From contig CANOSM010000003.1 of assembly GCA_947569365.1 (NCBI GenBank), forward strand, positions 62,001-126,000: a stretch of 64,000 nt of DNA, in the 5' to 3' direction. Under the pieces are notes generated by a model, which was given only the letters and a program-made list of their open reading frames with translations, had not been told where the DNA came from and did not search any database. The translations under genes and the position numbers were made by a program. The stretch comes from an uncultured Clostridium sp. (lineage in GTDB: Bacteria > Bacillota > Clostridia > TANB77 > CAG-508). Positions 9,642 through 19,029 of this stretch are shown here, piece after piece (positions within the stretch are counted from its first letter, which is position 1; each line of letters begins with the position of its first letter).

Positions 9642-10313
9642 ATGTCAAAAATTTTAATAATAGAAGATGATGAAAAGTTAAGAGACGAATTAGAAACTTT
9701 TTTAAATAAAAATGGATTTAAATGTGATAGTTTAAAAAGTTTTGAAAATGTTATAGAAGATATATTAAGTAGAAAAGTTGATTTAATATTATTAGATATT
9801 AATTTACCATATGTAGATGGTAAATATATTTGCAAAGAAGTTAGAAAGTTATCTAATGTTCCTATTATAATGGTAACAAGCAGGGATAATGAAATAGATG
9901 AGTTGATGAGCTTAAATTATGGTGCAGATCAATATGTAACAAAACCATATAATATACAAATATTACTTGCTAAGATTGTGGGACTATTAAGAAGAAATCA
10001 GAGTGCAGGAACAAATCCAGAAAAAATTAATTGTAATGACTTTATATTAAATACAGCAGAAAGAACGATTGAAAGAGAAAATATAAATATAGAATTAACA
10101 AAAAATGAATATAACATTTTATATTTTTTAAGTATTCATAAGGGGAAAGTTATTTCAAGAGATGAAATAATGGATTATTTATGGCAAAGTGAGAACTTTA
10201 TAGATGATAATACTCTAAATGTAAATATAAAAAGATTGAGGACGAAATTAGAAGAAGCAGGGATAGAAAATGTTATTGAAACAAGAAGAGGGCAGGGATA
10301 TATATTAAAATGA
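9642..10313 (+). CDS. OmpR-family response regulator
   Basis: The receiver domain (residues 1-115) has the acidic pair ED at 8-9, the phosphoacceptor Asp52 (LILLDINLP), Thr in VTSRD and Lys in TKPYN. The C-terminal winged helix (about 130-223) has the typical GQGYIL ending. The length of 223 residues is standard. It overlaps the kinase gene by 4 bases (ATGA, 10310-10313), so the pair is co-translated. The target genes are not evident; the usual ABC transporter of BceRS-type systems is not adjacent. Confidence 0.92.
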   Translation: MSKILIIEDDEKLRDELETFLNKNGFKCDSLKSFENVIEDILSRKVDLILLDINLPYVDGKYICKEVRKLSNVPIIMVTSRDNEIDELMSLNYGADQYVTKPYNIQILLAKIVGLLRRNQSAGTNPEKINCNDFILNTAERTIERENINIELTKNEYNILYFLSIHKGKVISRDEIMDYLWQSENFIDDNTLNVNIKRLRTKLEEAGIENVIETRRGQGYILK

Positions 10314-11323
10314 GTTTTATAAGATTTTTAAAAGATAAAATATTATTAATTATTTTAAGTTTATTTGGTATAGCAACTATAGAAACATTACTACTTGCCT
10401 ATAAATTAGGAATTGGAATTAGGATATATATATGTATAGCTCCAATAATTTTATTAGTTATATCAATAATAGTAGAATATGAAAATAGAAAAAAGTTTTA
10501 TAATAATTTAAATCAAAATATGAATGAATTAGAGGATAAATATTTAATAGCAGAAGTTACAGAAACTCCAGACTTTATAGAAGGAATAATACTAAAAGAA
10601 ACAATGCAAGAGACAGAAAGATCAATGATAGAGAAAATAAATAAATATAAAAATCTACAAGAAGAGTATACGGAATATATAGAGTTGTGGATTCATGAAA
10701 TTAAGACTCCTATAGCAGCAGGTAAGATGATAATAGAAAATAATAAAACAGAATTTACAAAGAGTATAGAGGAAGAATTAGATAAAATAGAAAATTACAC
10801 AGAACAAGCATTATTTTATGCACGAAGTAATACTGTAGAAAAAGATTATTGTATTACAAAGTCTAGTTTAAAAGAAATAATTAATTTAAGTGTAATGAAA
10901 AATAAAAGTGGTTTATTATCAAATAGAATAAATATAAAATTAGATGATTTAGATAAGATTGTATATACTGATAGTAAATGGGCAGTATTTATTGTAAATC
11001 AGATTATACAAAATAGTATAAAATATTCTAAAATAGAAAATAAGGAAATTAATATATTTGCAAAAGATGAGCAAGAGAAAGTTATTTTATATATAAGAGA
11101 TAATGGAATAGGAATTATAGAAGGAGAATTAAATAGAGTATTTGATAAAGGTTTTACAGGAACAAATGGAAGAATTCAAAACAAGAAATCAACAGGTATA
11201 GGTTTATATCTATGTAAGAAATTGTGTAGCAAATTAGGAATTGGAATTGAACTTGACTCAAAAAAAGATATAGGAACAGAAGTGAAAATTACATTTCCAA
11301 AGAATAGTTATACAGATTTTTAA
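10310..11323 (+). CDS. Intramembrane-sensing type histidine kinase
   Basis: Two membrane helices (about 11-30 and 38-55) are joined by only a few residues, so there is no extracellular sensor domain. This is typical of BceS-like kinases that sense through a membrane partner. The phosphoacceptor His129 lies in WIHEIKTP. The ATPase domain has the N box (IIQNSIKYSK), DNGIGI and GTGIGLYLCKKL-type G boxes. The 337-residue length is normal for this class. It pairs with the overlapping OmpR-type regulator. What it senses is not shown by the neighbourhood. Confidence 0.9.
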   Translation: MSFIRFLKDKILLIILSLFGIATIETLLLAYKLGIGIRIYICIAPIILLVISIIVEYENRKKFYNNLNQNMNELEDKYLIAEVTETPDFIEGIILKETMQETERSMIEKINKYKNLQEEYTEYIELWIHEIKTPIAAGKMIIENNKTEFTKSIEEELDKIENYTEQALFYARSNTVEKDYCITKSSLKEIINLSVMKNKSGLLSNRINIKLDDLDKIVYTDSKWAVFIVNQIIQNSIKYSKIENKEINIFAKDEQEKVILYIRDNGIGIIEGELNRVFDKGFTGTNGRIQNKKSTGIGLYLCKKLCSKLGIGIELDSKKDIGTEVKITFPKNSYTDF

Positions 11324-11347
11324 TATAAAGAAAAATAATAACTAAAT

Positions 11348-11402
11348 TTTTAAATGTGAAACAAAGTATTATATAAAGAAAAACAAAGTTTCACATTTAA
11401 AA
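11348..11402. promoter_or_regulatory. 15-bp perfect inverted repeat overlapping the fic promoter
   Basis: TTTTAAATGTGAAAC (11348-11362) and GTTTCACATTTAAAA (11388-11402) are perfect inverse copies with 25 bases between them. The right copy contains the -35 TTCACA (11390-11395), which is 16 bases from TATAAT (11412-11417). It could be an operator, or the terminator stem of the kinase gene; no T run follows it. Confidence 0.6.
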
Positions 11403-11468
11403 CATTTATGATATAATACTATAACGAAAAAAGAGAGTACAAATATCTCGTATTTATAAGGAGGAGAA

Positions 11469-12404
11469 ATGGAAGAGAAAATTGAAATTATGAGTCTTCT
11501 TCAAAGTAAACAAGTACTTGAACATGAACTACAATTACTTGTATATGGAGCTGTTGAGATAAGAGAAAATAATTCGAATAAATATATATATGTACATTAT
11601 AGAGATGAAGGAGTAGTCTTAACAAAATATGTTGGAGAATATTCAGAAGAATTATATAGTTTAGTATTAAATAATAGTATTAAAGCAAGGGAGCTAAAAA
11701 AACAAATAAAAGAAATTACAAAAAAATTAAAACAACTGAATTATATTGAAGAAGAACTTCCAGAAAAAGTAGAACGAAACATAGACTTTACTAAAAGAAA
11801 TTTGGTAGATACAATTTATAAACAGGCTATATTGGAAGGTGTTGCTACTACATTTGCAGATACAGAAAATATTATTGAAGGTGGAAAGGTAAATAATATG
11901 ACATCAGAAGATATATTAAAAATAATAAATCTAAAACATGCATGGGAGTTTATATTAAATAAAAATGTTATTTTGAGTGACACTAACTTTGCTTTATTAT
12001 GCGAAATAAACAAAATGGTAGAAGAAGGATTTTATTATTCAGCAGGAAAAGTTAGAAATGTTCCAGTAAAAATAGGAGGAACAGCATGGATACCAGATTT
12101 ACCTATTGAAAGTGTGATAAAAGAGGAATTAGAAGATATCCTTAATAGAGAAATGAATGATGTAGATAGAGCAATTGAGCTTCTATTATATACAATGAAA
12201 AAACAAATATTTATTGATGGAAACAAAAGAACATCAGTAATATATAGCAATCATTATTTAATTTCTAAAGGAAAAGGAATTATATCGATTCCAACAGATT
12301 TAACAGAAAAATTTAAAGATTTGCTTATTCCTTATTATGAGGGAAGAGATGAAGAGAAAATAAAAGGATTTATAAAGGAAAAGTGTTATATGAGTATAGA
12401 TTAA
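11469..12404 (+). CDS. Fic/DOC family protein
   Basis: The 311-residue protein has the Fic core motif in variant form, QIFIDGNKRTS, where the family standard is HPFxxGNGR. The first His is not present, which makes AMP-transfer activity uncertain. A long N-terminal coiled-coil-like region (about 1-115) precedes the fold. A segment at about 120-135 (TTFADTENIIEGG) resembles the inhibitory helix of self-inhibited Fic proteins, but the match is loose. It has its own promoter, an AAGGAGGAG ribosome binding site and no antitoxin-like neighbour. A regulatory or toxin-like role is possible but not shown. Confidence 0.8.
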   Translation: MEEKIEIMSLLQSKQVLEHELQLLVYGAVEIRENNSNKYIYVHYRDEGVVLTKYVGEYSEELYSLVLNNSIKARELKKQIKEITKKLKQLNYIEEELPEKVERNIDFTKRNLVDTIYKQAILEGVATTFADTENIIEGGKVNNMTSEDILKIINLKHAWEFILNKNVILSDTNFALLCEINKMVEEGFYYSAGKVRNVPVKIGGTAWIPDLPIESVIKEELEDILNREMNDVDRAIELLLYTMKKQIFIDGNKRTSVIYSNHYLISKGKGIISIPTDLTEKFKDLLIPYYEGRDEEKIKGFIKEKCYMSID

Positions 12405-12616
12405 TTGAAAATATAACAAATGGTGAATGATTTAAAAGAATATACATTTTATAAAAAAGATTGCTAATAATAAAAAATAATTGAACTAGTTTTTTTATAG
12501 TATTTAAGAAAATCAATAGAATTTATACATGTACTAGACCTACACAAGCTTTACATGATATAATTTTCAAATAAATATAATAATATATTCATTTATTAAA
12601 GATAGGGGATAAATAA

Positions 12617-13469
12617 ATGAACTTGTATGAAGAAACAAAATTTATAATGAAAAAAAATAATTTATATGCAAATAAGAGTTTAGGACAAAATTTCTTAGTT
12701 GATGAAAATGTTGTAACAGGGATAGTGGAAAGTGCTAATATTAGTGAAAGTGATCTGGTAATAGAGATAGGTCCAGGACTTCGGAACTCTTACAAAATAT
12801 TTGCTAGAAACTAATGCTAAAGTTATTTGTATAGAACTTGATAAAAGAATGATAAATATATTACAAGATAGATTTTCACTATATGAGAATTTTGAAGTTA
12901 TAAATGATGATGTATTAAAGGTAGATTTAAAAAAGCTAATACAAAAAAATAAAAAAGAAAATATAACAAATGTAAAGATTGTAGCTAATTTACCGTATTA
13001 TATAACAACACCAATAATTATGAAGCTACTAGAGGATAGATTAGAAATTGAAAGTATAACTGTAATGATTCAAAAAGAAGTTGCTGAGAGATTAACAACA
13101 GTTCCTGGAGAAAAGCTTACAGGAAGTATAACATATTCTATAAATTATTATGCAGATCCTGAAATGATATTTGATGTACCAAATACTTCATTTATTCCAG
13201 AACCAGAAATAACATCAACAGTAATTAAATTAAATATTTTAAAAAATCCAAGAATAAAAGTAAAAAATGAGAAAGTATTATTTAGAATTATAAAAGCAGC
13301 TTTTATGCAGAAAAGAAAGACCTTATTAAATGCACTTGTAAATAATAATATATTTAATACTAAAGAAGATGCTGAAATATGTTTTGAAAACTTAGGATTA
13401 GATTTAAAAGTCAGAGGAGAAAAACTATCTTTAGAAGACTTTGCAAGAATATCAGATTATATATCATAA
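12617..13469 (+). CDS. rsmA: 16S rRNA dimethyladenosine transferase RsmA (KsgA), with +1 frameshift at CGG
   Basis: The N-terminal part reads [18 protein letters not shown] and reaches the SAM motif IEIGPGL. The next in-frame codon is CGG (12782-12784), after which the frame soon ends. Skipping the C gives [18 protein letters not shown], the conserved RsmA motif I, and continues through NLPYYITTP (the catalytic NLPY) to the C-terminal RNA-binding domain. The joined protein is 283 residues, the family norm. The enzyme dimethylates two adenines near the 3' end of 16S rRNA. Since the motif is intact after the shift, a decaying pseudogene is unlikely. Confidence 0.93.
12782..12784 (+). other. CGG frameshift site 2 (rsmA)
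   Basis: CTT CGG AAC becomes CTT GGA ACT on skipping one C. The restored Gly belongs to the conserved GPGLGTLT SAM-binding motif. Confidence 0.9.
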
Positions 13470-13536
13470 TTTAATTGTTATTTTAAGCTCATATATTTAA
13501 TATAAAATCATACTATTTATAGAGGTGATTATATTG

Positions 13537-14388
13537 ATGAAATTTACAAAGATGCATGGACTTGGAAATGACTTCATTTGTATTAAGTATGATGAGAATA
13601 TTAGATATAACTTAAATATATTTTCAAAGTTTTTATGTGATAGGCACTATGGAATTGGAGCAGATGGGCTTATACTACTATATAAAAGTAAGGTAGCAGA
13701 TATAAGAATGAGGATATTCAATAGTGATGGAACAGAAGCTGAGATGTGTGGAAATGGTATAAGATGTGTAGCTAAGTTTGCATATGAAAATGAATTAGTT
13801 TCAAAAGATAGTATTACTATAGAAACAAATGCAGGAATAAAGAAAGTTCAATATATATTAGAGAATAAAAAGATAATGGCAATTAAAGTAGATATGGGAA
13901 GTCCAATATTAAATGCTAAGAGAATTCCATTATATATTCCATATGGAGGAAATAGAATGGAAAATAAGATAAATAAAGTTTTATTTAAAATAAAAGATAA
14001 AGAATATATAGGTTCATGTTTATCAGTTGGAAATCCACATACAGTAATAGAAGTAGATGACCTAAAAGAATTTGATGTAGAAAGAATAGGAAAGGTAATT
14101 GAAAATTATAAATATTTTCCAAGTAAAACAAATGTTGAATTTGTACAAATATTAAATGAGGAAAATATTAAAATAAGAGTATGGGAAAGAGGAGCTGGAG
14201 AAACTTTAGCATGTGGTACTGGAGCAACTGCTGCTGCATACGCTTGTTTTGAAAATGGTAAAACAAGAAATAGTGTAAAAGTTGACTTAGAAGGTGGTAG
14301 TTTAAAAATTGATATAGATGAGAAGACAAGAAATATGTATATGACAGGGGATGCTGTAACTGTATATGAAGGAGTAATTGACTTTTAA
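13537..14388 (+). CDS. dapF: Diaminopimelate epimerase
   Basis: The start is ATG 13537 behind AGAGGTG; earlier GTG and TTG codons overlap that site or sit too close to it. DapF motifs are complete: MHGLGNDFI at the start, the first catalytic Cys in AEMCGNGIRC and the second in ACGTGATAAAYA. The enzyme interconverts LL- and meso-diaminopimelate for lysine and peptidoglycan synthesis in the cytoplasm. With dapL (22402) this supports the aminotransferase variant of the pathway. The 283-residue length is normal. Confidence 0.95.
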   Translation: MKFTKMHGLGNDFICIKYDENIRYNLNIFSKFLCDRHYGIGADGLILLYKSKVADIRMRIFNSDGTEAEMCGNGIRCVAKFAYENELVSKDSITIETNAGIKKVQYILENKKIMAIKVDMGSPILNAKRIPLYIPYGGNRMENKINKVLFKIKDKEYIGSCLSVGNPHTVIEVDDLKEFDVERIGKVIENYKYFPSKTNVEFVQILNEENIKIRVWERGAGETLACGTGATAAAYACFENGKTRNSVKVDLEGGSLKIDIDEKTRNMYMTGDAVTVYEGVIDF

Positions 14389-14419
14389 TAGTCAAAGTAA
14401 ATATAATTATTGTTAAATA

Positions 14420-14447
14420 TTGACTTTAGATTTAAAAAATATATAAT
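14420..14447 (+). promoter_or_regulatory. Promoter of the rubrerythrin gene
   Basis: TTGACT (14420-14425) and TATAAT (14442-14447) are separated by 16 bases; GGAGGT precedes the ATG at 14481. Confidence 0.7.
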
Positions 14448-14480
14448 AGTAATATAAAAAAATAAATGGAGGTATAAAAT

Positions 14481-15032
14481 ATGAAAGCATATGTATGTAA
14501 AGTTTGTGGATATGTTCACTTTGGAGAAGAGGCACCCGAAAGATGTCCTCAATGTGGAGCTCATGGTGATAAATTTGATGAAAGAGAAGAAACAGTAGAA
14601 AAAGAATATGTTGATGAACATATTGTTGGTATAGCAAAAGGATTAGATGAAGAAGTTGTAAAAGGTTTAAAAGACAATTTCATGGGAGAATGTACAGAAG
14701 TTGGTATGTATATTGCCATGAGTCGTCAAGCAGATAGAGATGGATATCCTGAAATAGCTGAAGCGTTTAAGAGATATGCTTTTGAAGAAGCAGAACATGC
14801 AGCAAAATTTGCTGAATTATTAGGAGAAGTAGTTCATTCTGATACAAAGAAGAATTTAATGTTAAGAGCAGAAGCTGAATGTGGAGCTTGTGCTGGAAAG
14901 AAAGAACTTGCAGCAAGAGCAAAAGAATTAGGATATGATGCAGTTCATGATACAGTTCATGAGATGGCTAAAGATGAAGCTAGACATGGAAGAGGATTTG
15001 ACGGATTATTAAAGAGATATTTTAATGATTAA
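14481..15032 (+). CDS. Reverse rubrerythrin (NADH peroxidase type)
   Basis: An N-terminal rubredoxin-like iron site (CKVCGY...CPQCGAHG, residues 6-26) comes before the four-helix diiron domain. This is the reversed order compared with classical rubrerythrin. Diiron ligands are visible in [27 protein letters not shown] and [10 protein letters not shown]. Reverse rubrerythrins reduce peroxide and protect anaerobes against oxygen. The gene has its own strong promoter and a terminator, so it is expressed alone. Confidence 0.92.
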   Translation: MKAYVCKVCGYVHFGEEAPERCPQCGAHGDKFDEREETVEKEYVDEHIVGIAKGLDEEVVKGLKDNFMGECTEVGMYIAMSRQADRDGYPEIAEAFKRYAFEEAEHAAKFAELLGEVVHSDTKKNLMLRAEAECGACAGKKELAARAKELGYDAVHDTVHEMAKDEARHGRGFDGLLKRYFND

Positions 15033-15049
15033 AATAAAAAAATATATAA

Positions 15050-15087
15050 AAAATAAACACTTCAATTGAGAGGTGTTTATTTTTTGC
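15050..15087 (+). terminator. Intrinsic terminator
   Basis: The stem AATAAACACT / AGGTGTTTATT (one wobble) is followed by a T run, after the rubrerythrin gene. Up to 15404 I see no gene; an imperfect inverted repeat TAATGAAC / GTTCATTA lies at 15239-15271. Confidence 0.8.
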
Positions 15088-15404
15088 TTAATTTGTTTTA
15101 ACTACATAATAATATTTTAGTAAATGATATAAATCTAAAATTTACATTTTATTATATTTATTTAAAGAAGTTTTAGGGCATTCTTTTATATATATTTTTA
15201 CATTACTTTTTAAAGTTTTACAATTAAATATTTAACCCTAATGAACAAATTGAAATATTTGTAGTTCATTATTATATTTTAATATGATATAATTTAAAAA
15301 AATATATAAAGAAAAACATATAAGTAAAATAAGAAAAGGTTTGGGAAAATTTTAATTAATTTTATATTATAATATAGTATTATAATGATAAGGAGGATAA
15401 GTAT

Positions 15405-15788
15405 TTGAATAATAAAGAGGAATATAGTGATCTACAATTATTAGAATTGAAAAAAGAAGATAAAATTTATACATTAGAAGAATTAAAAATGTTAACTAAA
15501 AATATTTTTGAAAAGTATGGAATTGAAAAAGCTTATATTTTTGGCTCTTATGCGAGAAAAGAAGCAAATAAAGACTCTGACATTGATATACTTTTAGTAG
15601 GTGGAAATATTGATAATTATACTTCTTTTTCAACATTTACTTTTGAACTGGTAACTGTATTAAAGAAAGAAATTGATTTAGTAAGAGATGAAAATTATAA
15701 GAAAAAAGATACCAATGAGTATTTTGAATTAGCAAATAAAATATTTTATAACCAAATTTGCAAAGAAAGGATTTTAATTTATGGGTAA
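15405..15788 (+). CDS. MntA-like minimal nucleotidyltransferase (antitoxin)
   Basis: TTG 15405 follows AAGGAGGA and is the best start. The 127-residue protein has the nucleotidyltransferase signature FGSYARKEANKDSDIDILL: GS, then SDxD. Such stand-alone domains pair with HEPN proteins. In characterised pairs the MntA enzyme AMPylates the HepT toxin at a Tyr and blocks it. The stop overlaps the start of the HEPN gene (15781-15788), which fits a coupled toxin-antitoxin unit. Confidence 0.85.
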   Translation: MNNKEEYSDLQLLELKKEDKIYTLEELKMLTKNIFEKYGIEKAYIFGSYARKEANKDSDIDILLVGGNIDNYTSFSTFTFELVTVLKKEIDLVRDENYKKKDTNEYFELANKIFYNQICKERILIYG

Positions 15789-16194
15789 TTTAGATAGAAA
15801 TTTAACTTTATTGTTACATATTAAAGGATATTGTAAAGAAACTTTAGAAACTTTAGATTTAATTAAACATAATTTTGATCAATTTGAAAAAAGTTTTATT
15901 ATTAAAAATTCATTATGTATGGATTTATTACAAATTGGTGAATTGGTAAACCGACTTGATACAGCTTATTTAGAAAAAACTAAAAATCAAATAAATTGGA
16001 ATGCGATTAGAGGTATGAGAAATAGATTAGCTCATGAATATTTAAAAATTGATTATAATATTGTTTTTAGTATTGTTGAAAAGGAAATTCCTGAATTAAA
16101 CAATTTTTTAGAAAGTGAAATAAATAAAAAATATGATTTTATGGAAAATATTAATAATGCAGATGATGAAGAAGGAGAAGATTCAGAAATATAG
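15781..16194 (+). CDS. HepT-like HEPN-domain RNase toxin
   Basis: The 137-residue HEPN (DUF86-type) protein has the RNase motif Rx4HxY as RNRLAHEY, near residue 80. In characterised MntA/HepT systems this motif cleaves RNA and its Tyr is the AMPylation target. The 8-base overlap with the nucleotidyltransferase gene supports tight stoichiometry. The acidic C-terminus (NADDEEGEDSEI) is unusual. The pair lies about 0.8 kb from the orphan CRISPR array, so this may be a small defence locus. Confidence 0.87.
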   Translation: MGNLDRNLTLLLHIKGYCKETLETLDLIKHNFDQFEKSFIIKNSLCMDLLQIGELVNRLDTAYLEKTKNQINWNAIRGMRNRLAHEYLKIDYNIVFSIVEKEIPELNNFLESEINKKYDFMENINNADDEEGEDSEI

Positions 16195-16358
16195 TAACAC
16201 CTAGTATAATTTAATACGATATAACTAAAAAATATATAGTACTAAATATATATATGAAATAATTGCAAATAATAATGATTTTACGAATGAAGTGGTAATA
16301 AATTATTTTAATATAATTCTAATTTTACAATCAAAAAATATAGGAGATGAAATAAATT

Positions 16359-16919
16359 TTGAATAAAGAAAACAATTATAAAAATATGAAAGCTATTGAA
16401 AAAGAATATGAATTAATAGAAAAAGAAATTGAAAAAAAAGAAAAAAAGTATCAAAATATTACATGGCAAGTAATATCAATTATTATTTCAATTTATGCAT
16501 TTTGTTTTACAGAAAATAAAGCATATGCTGAGGTTTTATCTATGATAGCAATCATAATTCCATTAGTGTTGGTTATAGTAGTTATAGGAATATATGTAGC
16601 AGATATAAAGAATGAGAAAAAGCTAATTAAAAGAAAAAGTGAACTAGAAAAAAAGTTGTTTGGAAGAAGTTTAAATATAAAGAAAGAAGATAACTTTATA
16701 AAAGTTGCCCAATTAGCAATAATAGTGATGATGTTATCTCCAATTTCTTTTAATATTGTACGTATTTATATAAAAGATTTTTGGAGTGAATTAGTATTAG
16801 ATTCAATAATAATAGGAGCATTAATAGCTTTAATAAAATTCTTAGACAGTTTAATAGATAAAAAGGATATTAAATCAAATAAAAAAAGTAAAACAATTAA
16901 TATACAAGTTAAATATTAA
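16359..16919 (+). CDS. Membrane protein with N-terminal coiled coil, unknown
   Basis: A Glu/Lys-rich coiled coil (1-32) precedes a four-helix membrane region (about 33-52, 57-81, 112-130, 142-160) and a Lys-rich tail. The architecture resembles SLATT-like two-to-four-helix proteins found beside defence genes, but no diagnostic motif was seen. The start is TTG 16359 behind AGGAGAT, or ATG 16386 if TTG is not used. It sits between MntA/HepT and the CRISPR array. Function unknown. Confidence 0.6.
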   Translation: MNKENNYKNMKAIEKEYELIEKEIEKKEKKYQNITWQVISIIISIYAFCFTENKAYAEVLSMIAIIIPLVLVIVVIGIYVADIKNEKKLIKRKSELEKKLFGRSLNIKKEDNFIKVAQLAIIVMMLSPISFNIVRIYIKDFWSELVLDSIIIGALIALIKFLDSLIDKKDIKSNKKSKTINIQVKY

Positions 16920-16976
16920 TATATTTATATATAATAAGGAGATTGAAAAAAGGATTGATACTATTCTTTGAAAACT

Positions 16977-17270
16977 ATTTACATTCTAATATATTTATAT
17001 AACTACCATTTTCTCTAACTTCGTTCGGGCTTCGTTCACTATTATTTACATTCTAATATATTTATATAACTACGTAAATCTTGTTTTTGTTTTAACAACG
17101 TGATATTGCTATTTACATTCTAATATATTTATATAACTACACGTAAAAAATCAAATATTAAACGCATACCTATTAAATTTACATTCTAATATATTTATAT
17201 AACTACTTAAAACAAGATATTTTACAATGAAATTGAAAAAATTTACATTCTAATATATTTATATAACTAC
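16977..17270 (-). CRISPR. CRISPR array A, 5 repeats and 4 spacers, no adjacent cas
   Basis: The 30-base repeats start at 16977, 17044, 17111, 17177 and 17241. Spacers are 37, 37, 36 and 34 bases. On the minus strand the repeat begins GTAGTTATATAAATATATTA and ends GAATGTAAAT. It differs from the cas-linked array C (55 kb) only in the last base, and from array B (41 kb) also at one inner base. The leader lies at the right (17271-17445), so the array is transcribed leftward. No cas gene is near; it must rely on the element-borne cas operon or on one elsewhere. Confidence 0.97.
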
Positions 17271-17445
17271 AGGTTAGAAAAAATATATTAATATATCGCA
17301 TGTTCATAATAACAATCTGTCGATCTATATTATTTTAACATAAAAATATATTCTATAAAATACTTATTTTTAAAAAAAGCTTATATATCAATAAAAATTC
17401 CATCTGTCGATCCTACTATAATTTTACCTTAATGAACATCGACAG
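17271..17445 (-). promoter_or_regulatory. Leader of array A
   Basis: Reading leftward, the boxes CTGTCGAT (17445-17438) and ATCGACAG (17411-17404) form an inverted pair 26 bases apart. A third ATCGACAG box lies at 17324-17317. The same arrangement and much of the sequence recur in the leaders of arrays B and C. From 17446 to 17781 I see no gene, only A/T-rich sequence and a weak hairpin near 17584-17612. Confidence 0.85.
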
Positions 17446-17769
17446 AAAATTTATTTATATATTATATTCAAAATAAAATTTTTTTCTAATAAATGTCCAA
17501 TATTTTTAAATAACTGTAATTACTAATTTCCAAATTCTTATTTTCTTTTTTTGGGTTGTTTTTATTTTATAATTTATATATAAAAAAATACCTACTTTTT
17601 AGTAAGTATTTTATATATATAAAGAAAATGTGCGAAATATTTTTCCTTTATAATAATTGATAATATATATTATATTAAAAGTTTTAAATTTAGTCAATTT
17701 CTAATTTTTCTTTTGATGATTTCTACAACATTAATATTCTGATATATTTAGATTTTTTGATATGTTTTA

Positions 17770-17797
17770 AGTAATAAAAAATTATTTTTTATTACTC
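17770..17797 (-). terminator. Hairpin overlapping the SGNH gene stop
   Basis: AGTAATAAAAAA / TTTTTTATTACT forms a perfect stem around the TAA stop, with T residues in the 3' arm when read on the minus strand. Confidence 0.6.
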
Positions 17798-18762
17798 AAT
17801 ATCTCTAAAATAGAATTATATATTATCTCATGTCCATTTTTATTTGGATGAGGGTCAAAATTAACATTAAATATAGAAAAGTTTACATTAGTAGAATCAC
17901 TTTCATAAAATTTATCTTTTATATATGAAACATCATATCCTAAATTAGTATTAGAATACAAAAATGAATTTAACTGTTCAATATAATTTTCTGAAAGTTT
18001 ATTAAATCTTGTATTTTTTAAAACGTTATGATATGGATTATAGTATTCTAAAATAATTATTTCTGCCCTATTATTTATATCTCTTATTTTAGATATTAAT
18101 TTAGGAAAATCTTTTTTATATTTTGCAATAGCACTATCTAAGTCAGATTTTGTTTCGTCAGAAAAGACAGTCTTATAAAAATTATGTAGCATATTGTATT
18201 TCTCAGATAAAGTAGCATTTGAAAAGCTATCATATATGCTATAGTTTAAGTTATGTTTCTTTGAAATATCAATATTAAAAGATTTTGCTATTATCTGATA
18301 TAAAATCCAAAATATATCATTTGAACCGATAGAAACAGTTACTAAATCAGCATCTTTAATTTTATCAGTATATTTTCCTTGAGATAAATCATATAAAAGC
18401 CAAGATGTATTCATACCATCTATGCCAAAATTAGATAATTTACAATTAGATGTATTTTTAATAAGAGAAGAAAAGCTTTCATTATCAGTGTCTGCTAATC
18501 CAGTTCCAAGTGTAATGCTGTCTCCTAAAGCTACATAGTTTTTATAAGAAGACAGACAGTCAGAAGAAATCTTATTATTAACTTCAAAAGTATAACTCAC
18601 TTCTTCAAAAGTTTCGTTTGTAGTATTATTAATTGCTATTTCATTTTCACTATTATTATCTCTAATATTAGAAATGTAATAAATACTAATAAGAATAGAT
18701 GATAATATTATTATAATTATTAGTATTATTATAATGATATAATTTTTTTTATTATTGTTCAT
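17782..18762 (-). CDS. Membrane-anchored SGNH/GDSL hydrolase
   Basis: After one N-terminal membrane helix (residues 7-30) and an Asn/Glu linker, the SGNH blocks appear in order: YVALGDSITLGTGL (block I, nucleophile Ser), the Gly in NFGIDGMN (block II), SIGSNDIF (block III, GxND) and DPHPNKNGH (block V, DxxH). The enzyme should be an extracytoplasmic esterase or lipase; the substrate is unknown. The length of 326 residues is usual. It is monocistronic. The 267-bp gap to sigG holds no other gene. Confidence 0.88.
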   Translation of the reverse strand: MNNNKKNYIIIIILIIIIILSSILISIYYISNIRDNNSENEIAINNTTNETFEEVSYTFEVNNKISSDCLSSYKNYVALGDSITLGTGLADTDNESFSSLIKNTSNCKLSNFGIDGMNTSWLLYDLSQGKYTDKIKDADLVTVSIGSNDIFWILYQIIAKSFNIDISKKHNLNYSIYDSFSNATLSEKYNMLHNFYKTVFSDETKSDLDSAIAKYKKDFPKLISKIRDINNRAEIIILEYYNPYHNVLKNTRFNKLSENYIEQLNSFLYSNTNLGYDVSYIKDKFYESDSTNVNFSIFNVNFDPHPNKNGHEIIYNSILEILSNKK

Positions 18763-19029
18763 AATTTACTCCCTACTTATAAGTATAATACATTAAGTTA
18801 GATAAAAAAAGAATATAAGAAAAAATATATATTAGTAATTCATGGTAATAATTTAAATTTAATAAGATAGTACTAAAATTATATATTATAAAAGTTAGAA
18901 TATATCCATTATTAATATATATTTGAAAAAATCAAATAAATGTCGAAAAGTAAATATATTATTTATGATTATAAAATCTCTTTCTGGAAATAATTAATTT
19001 AAAGTTATTTTCAAAAGGAGGTTTTTTAT

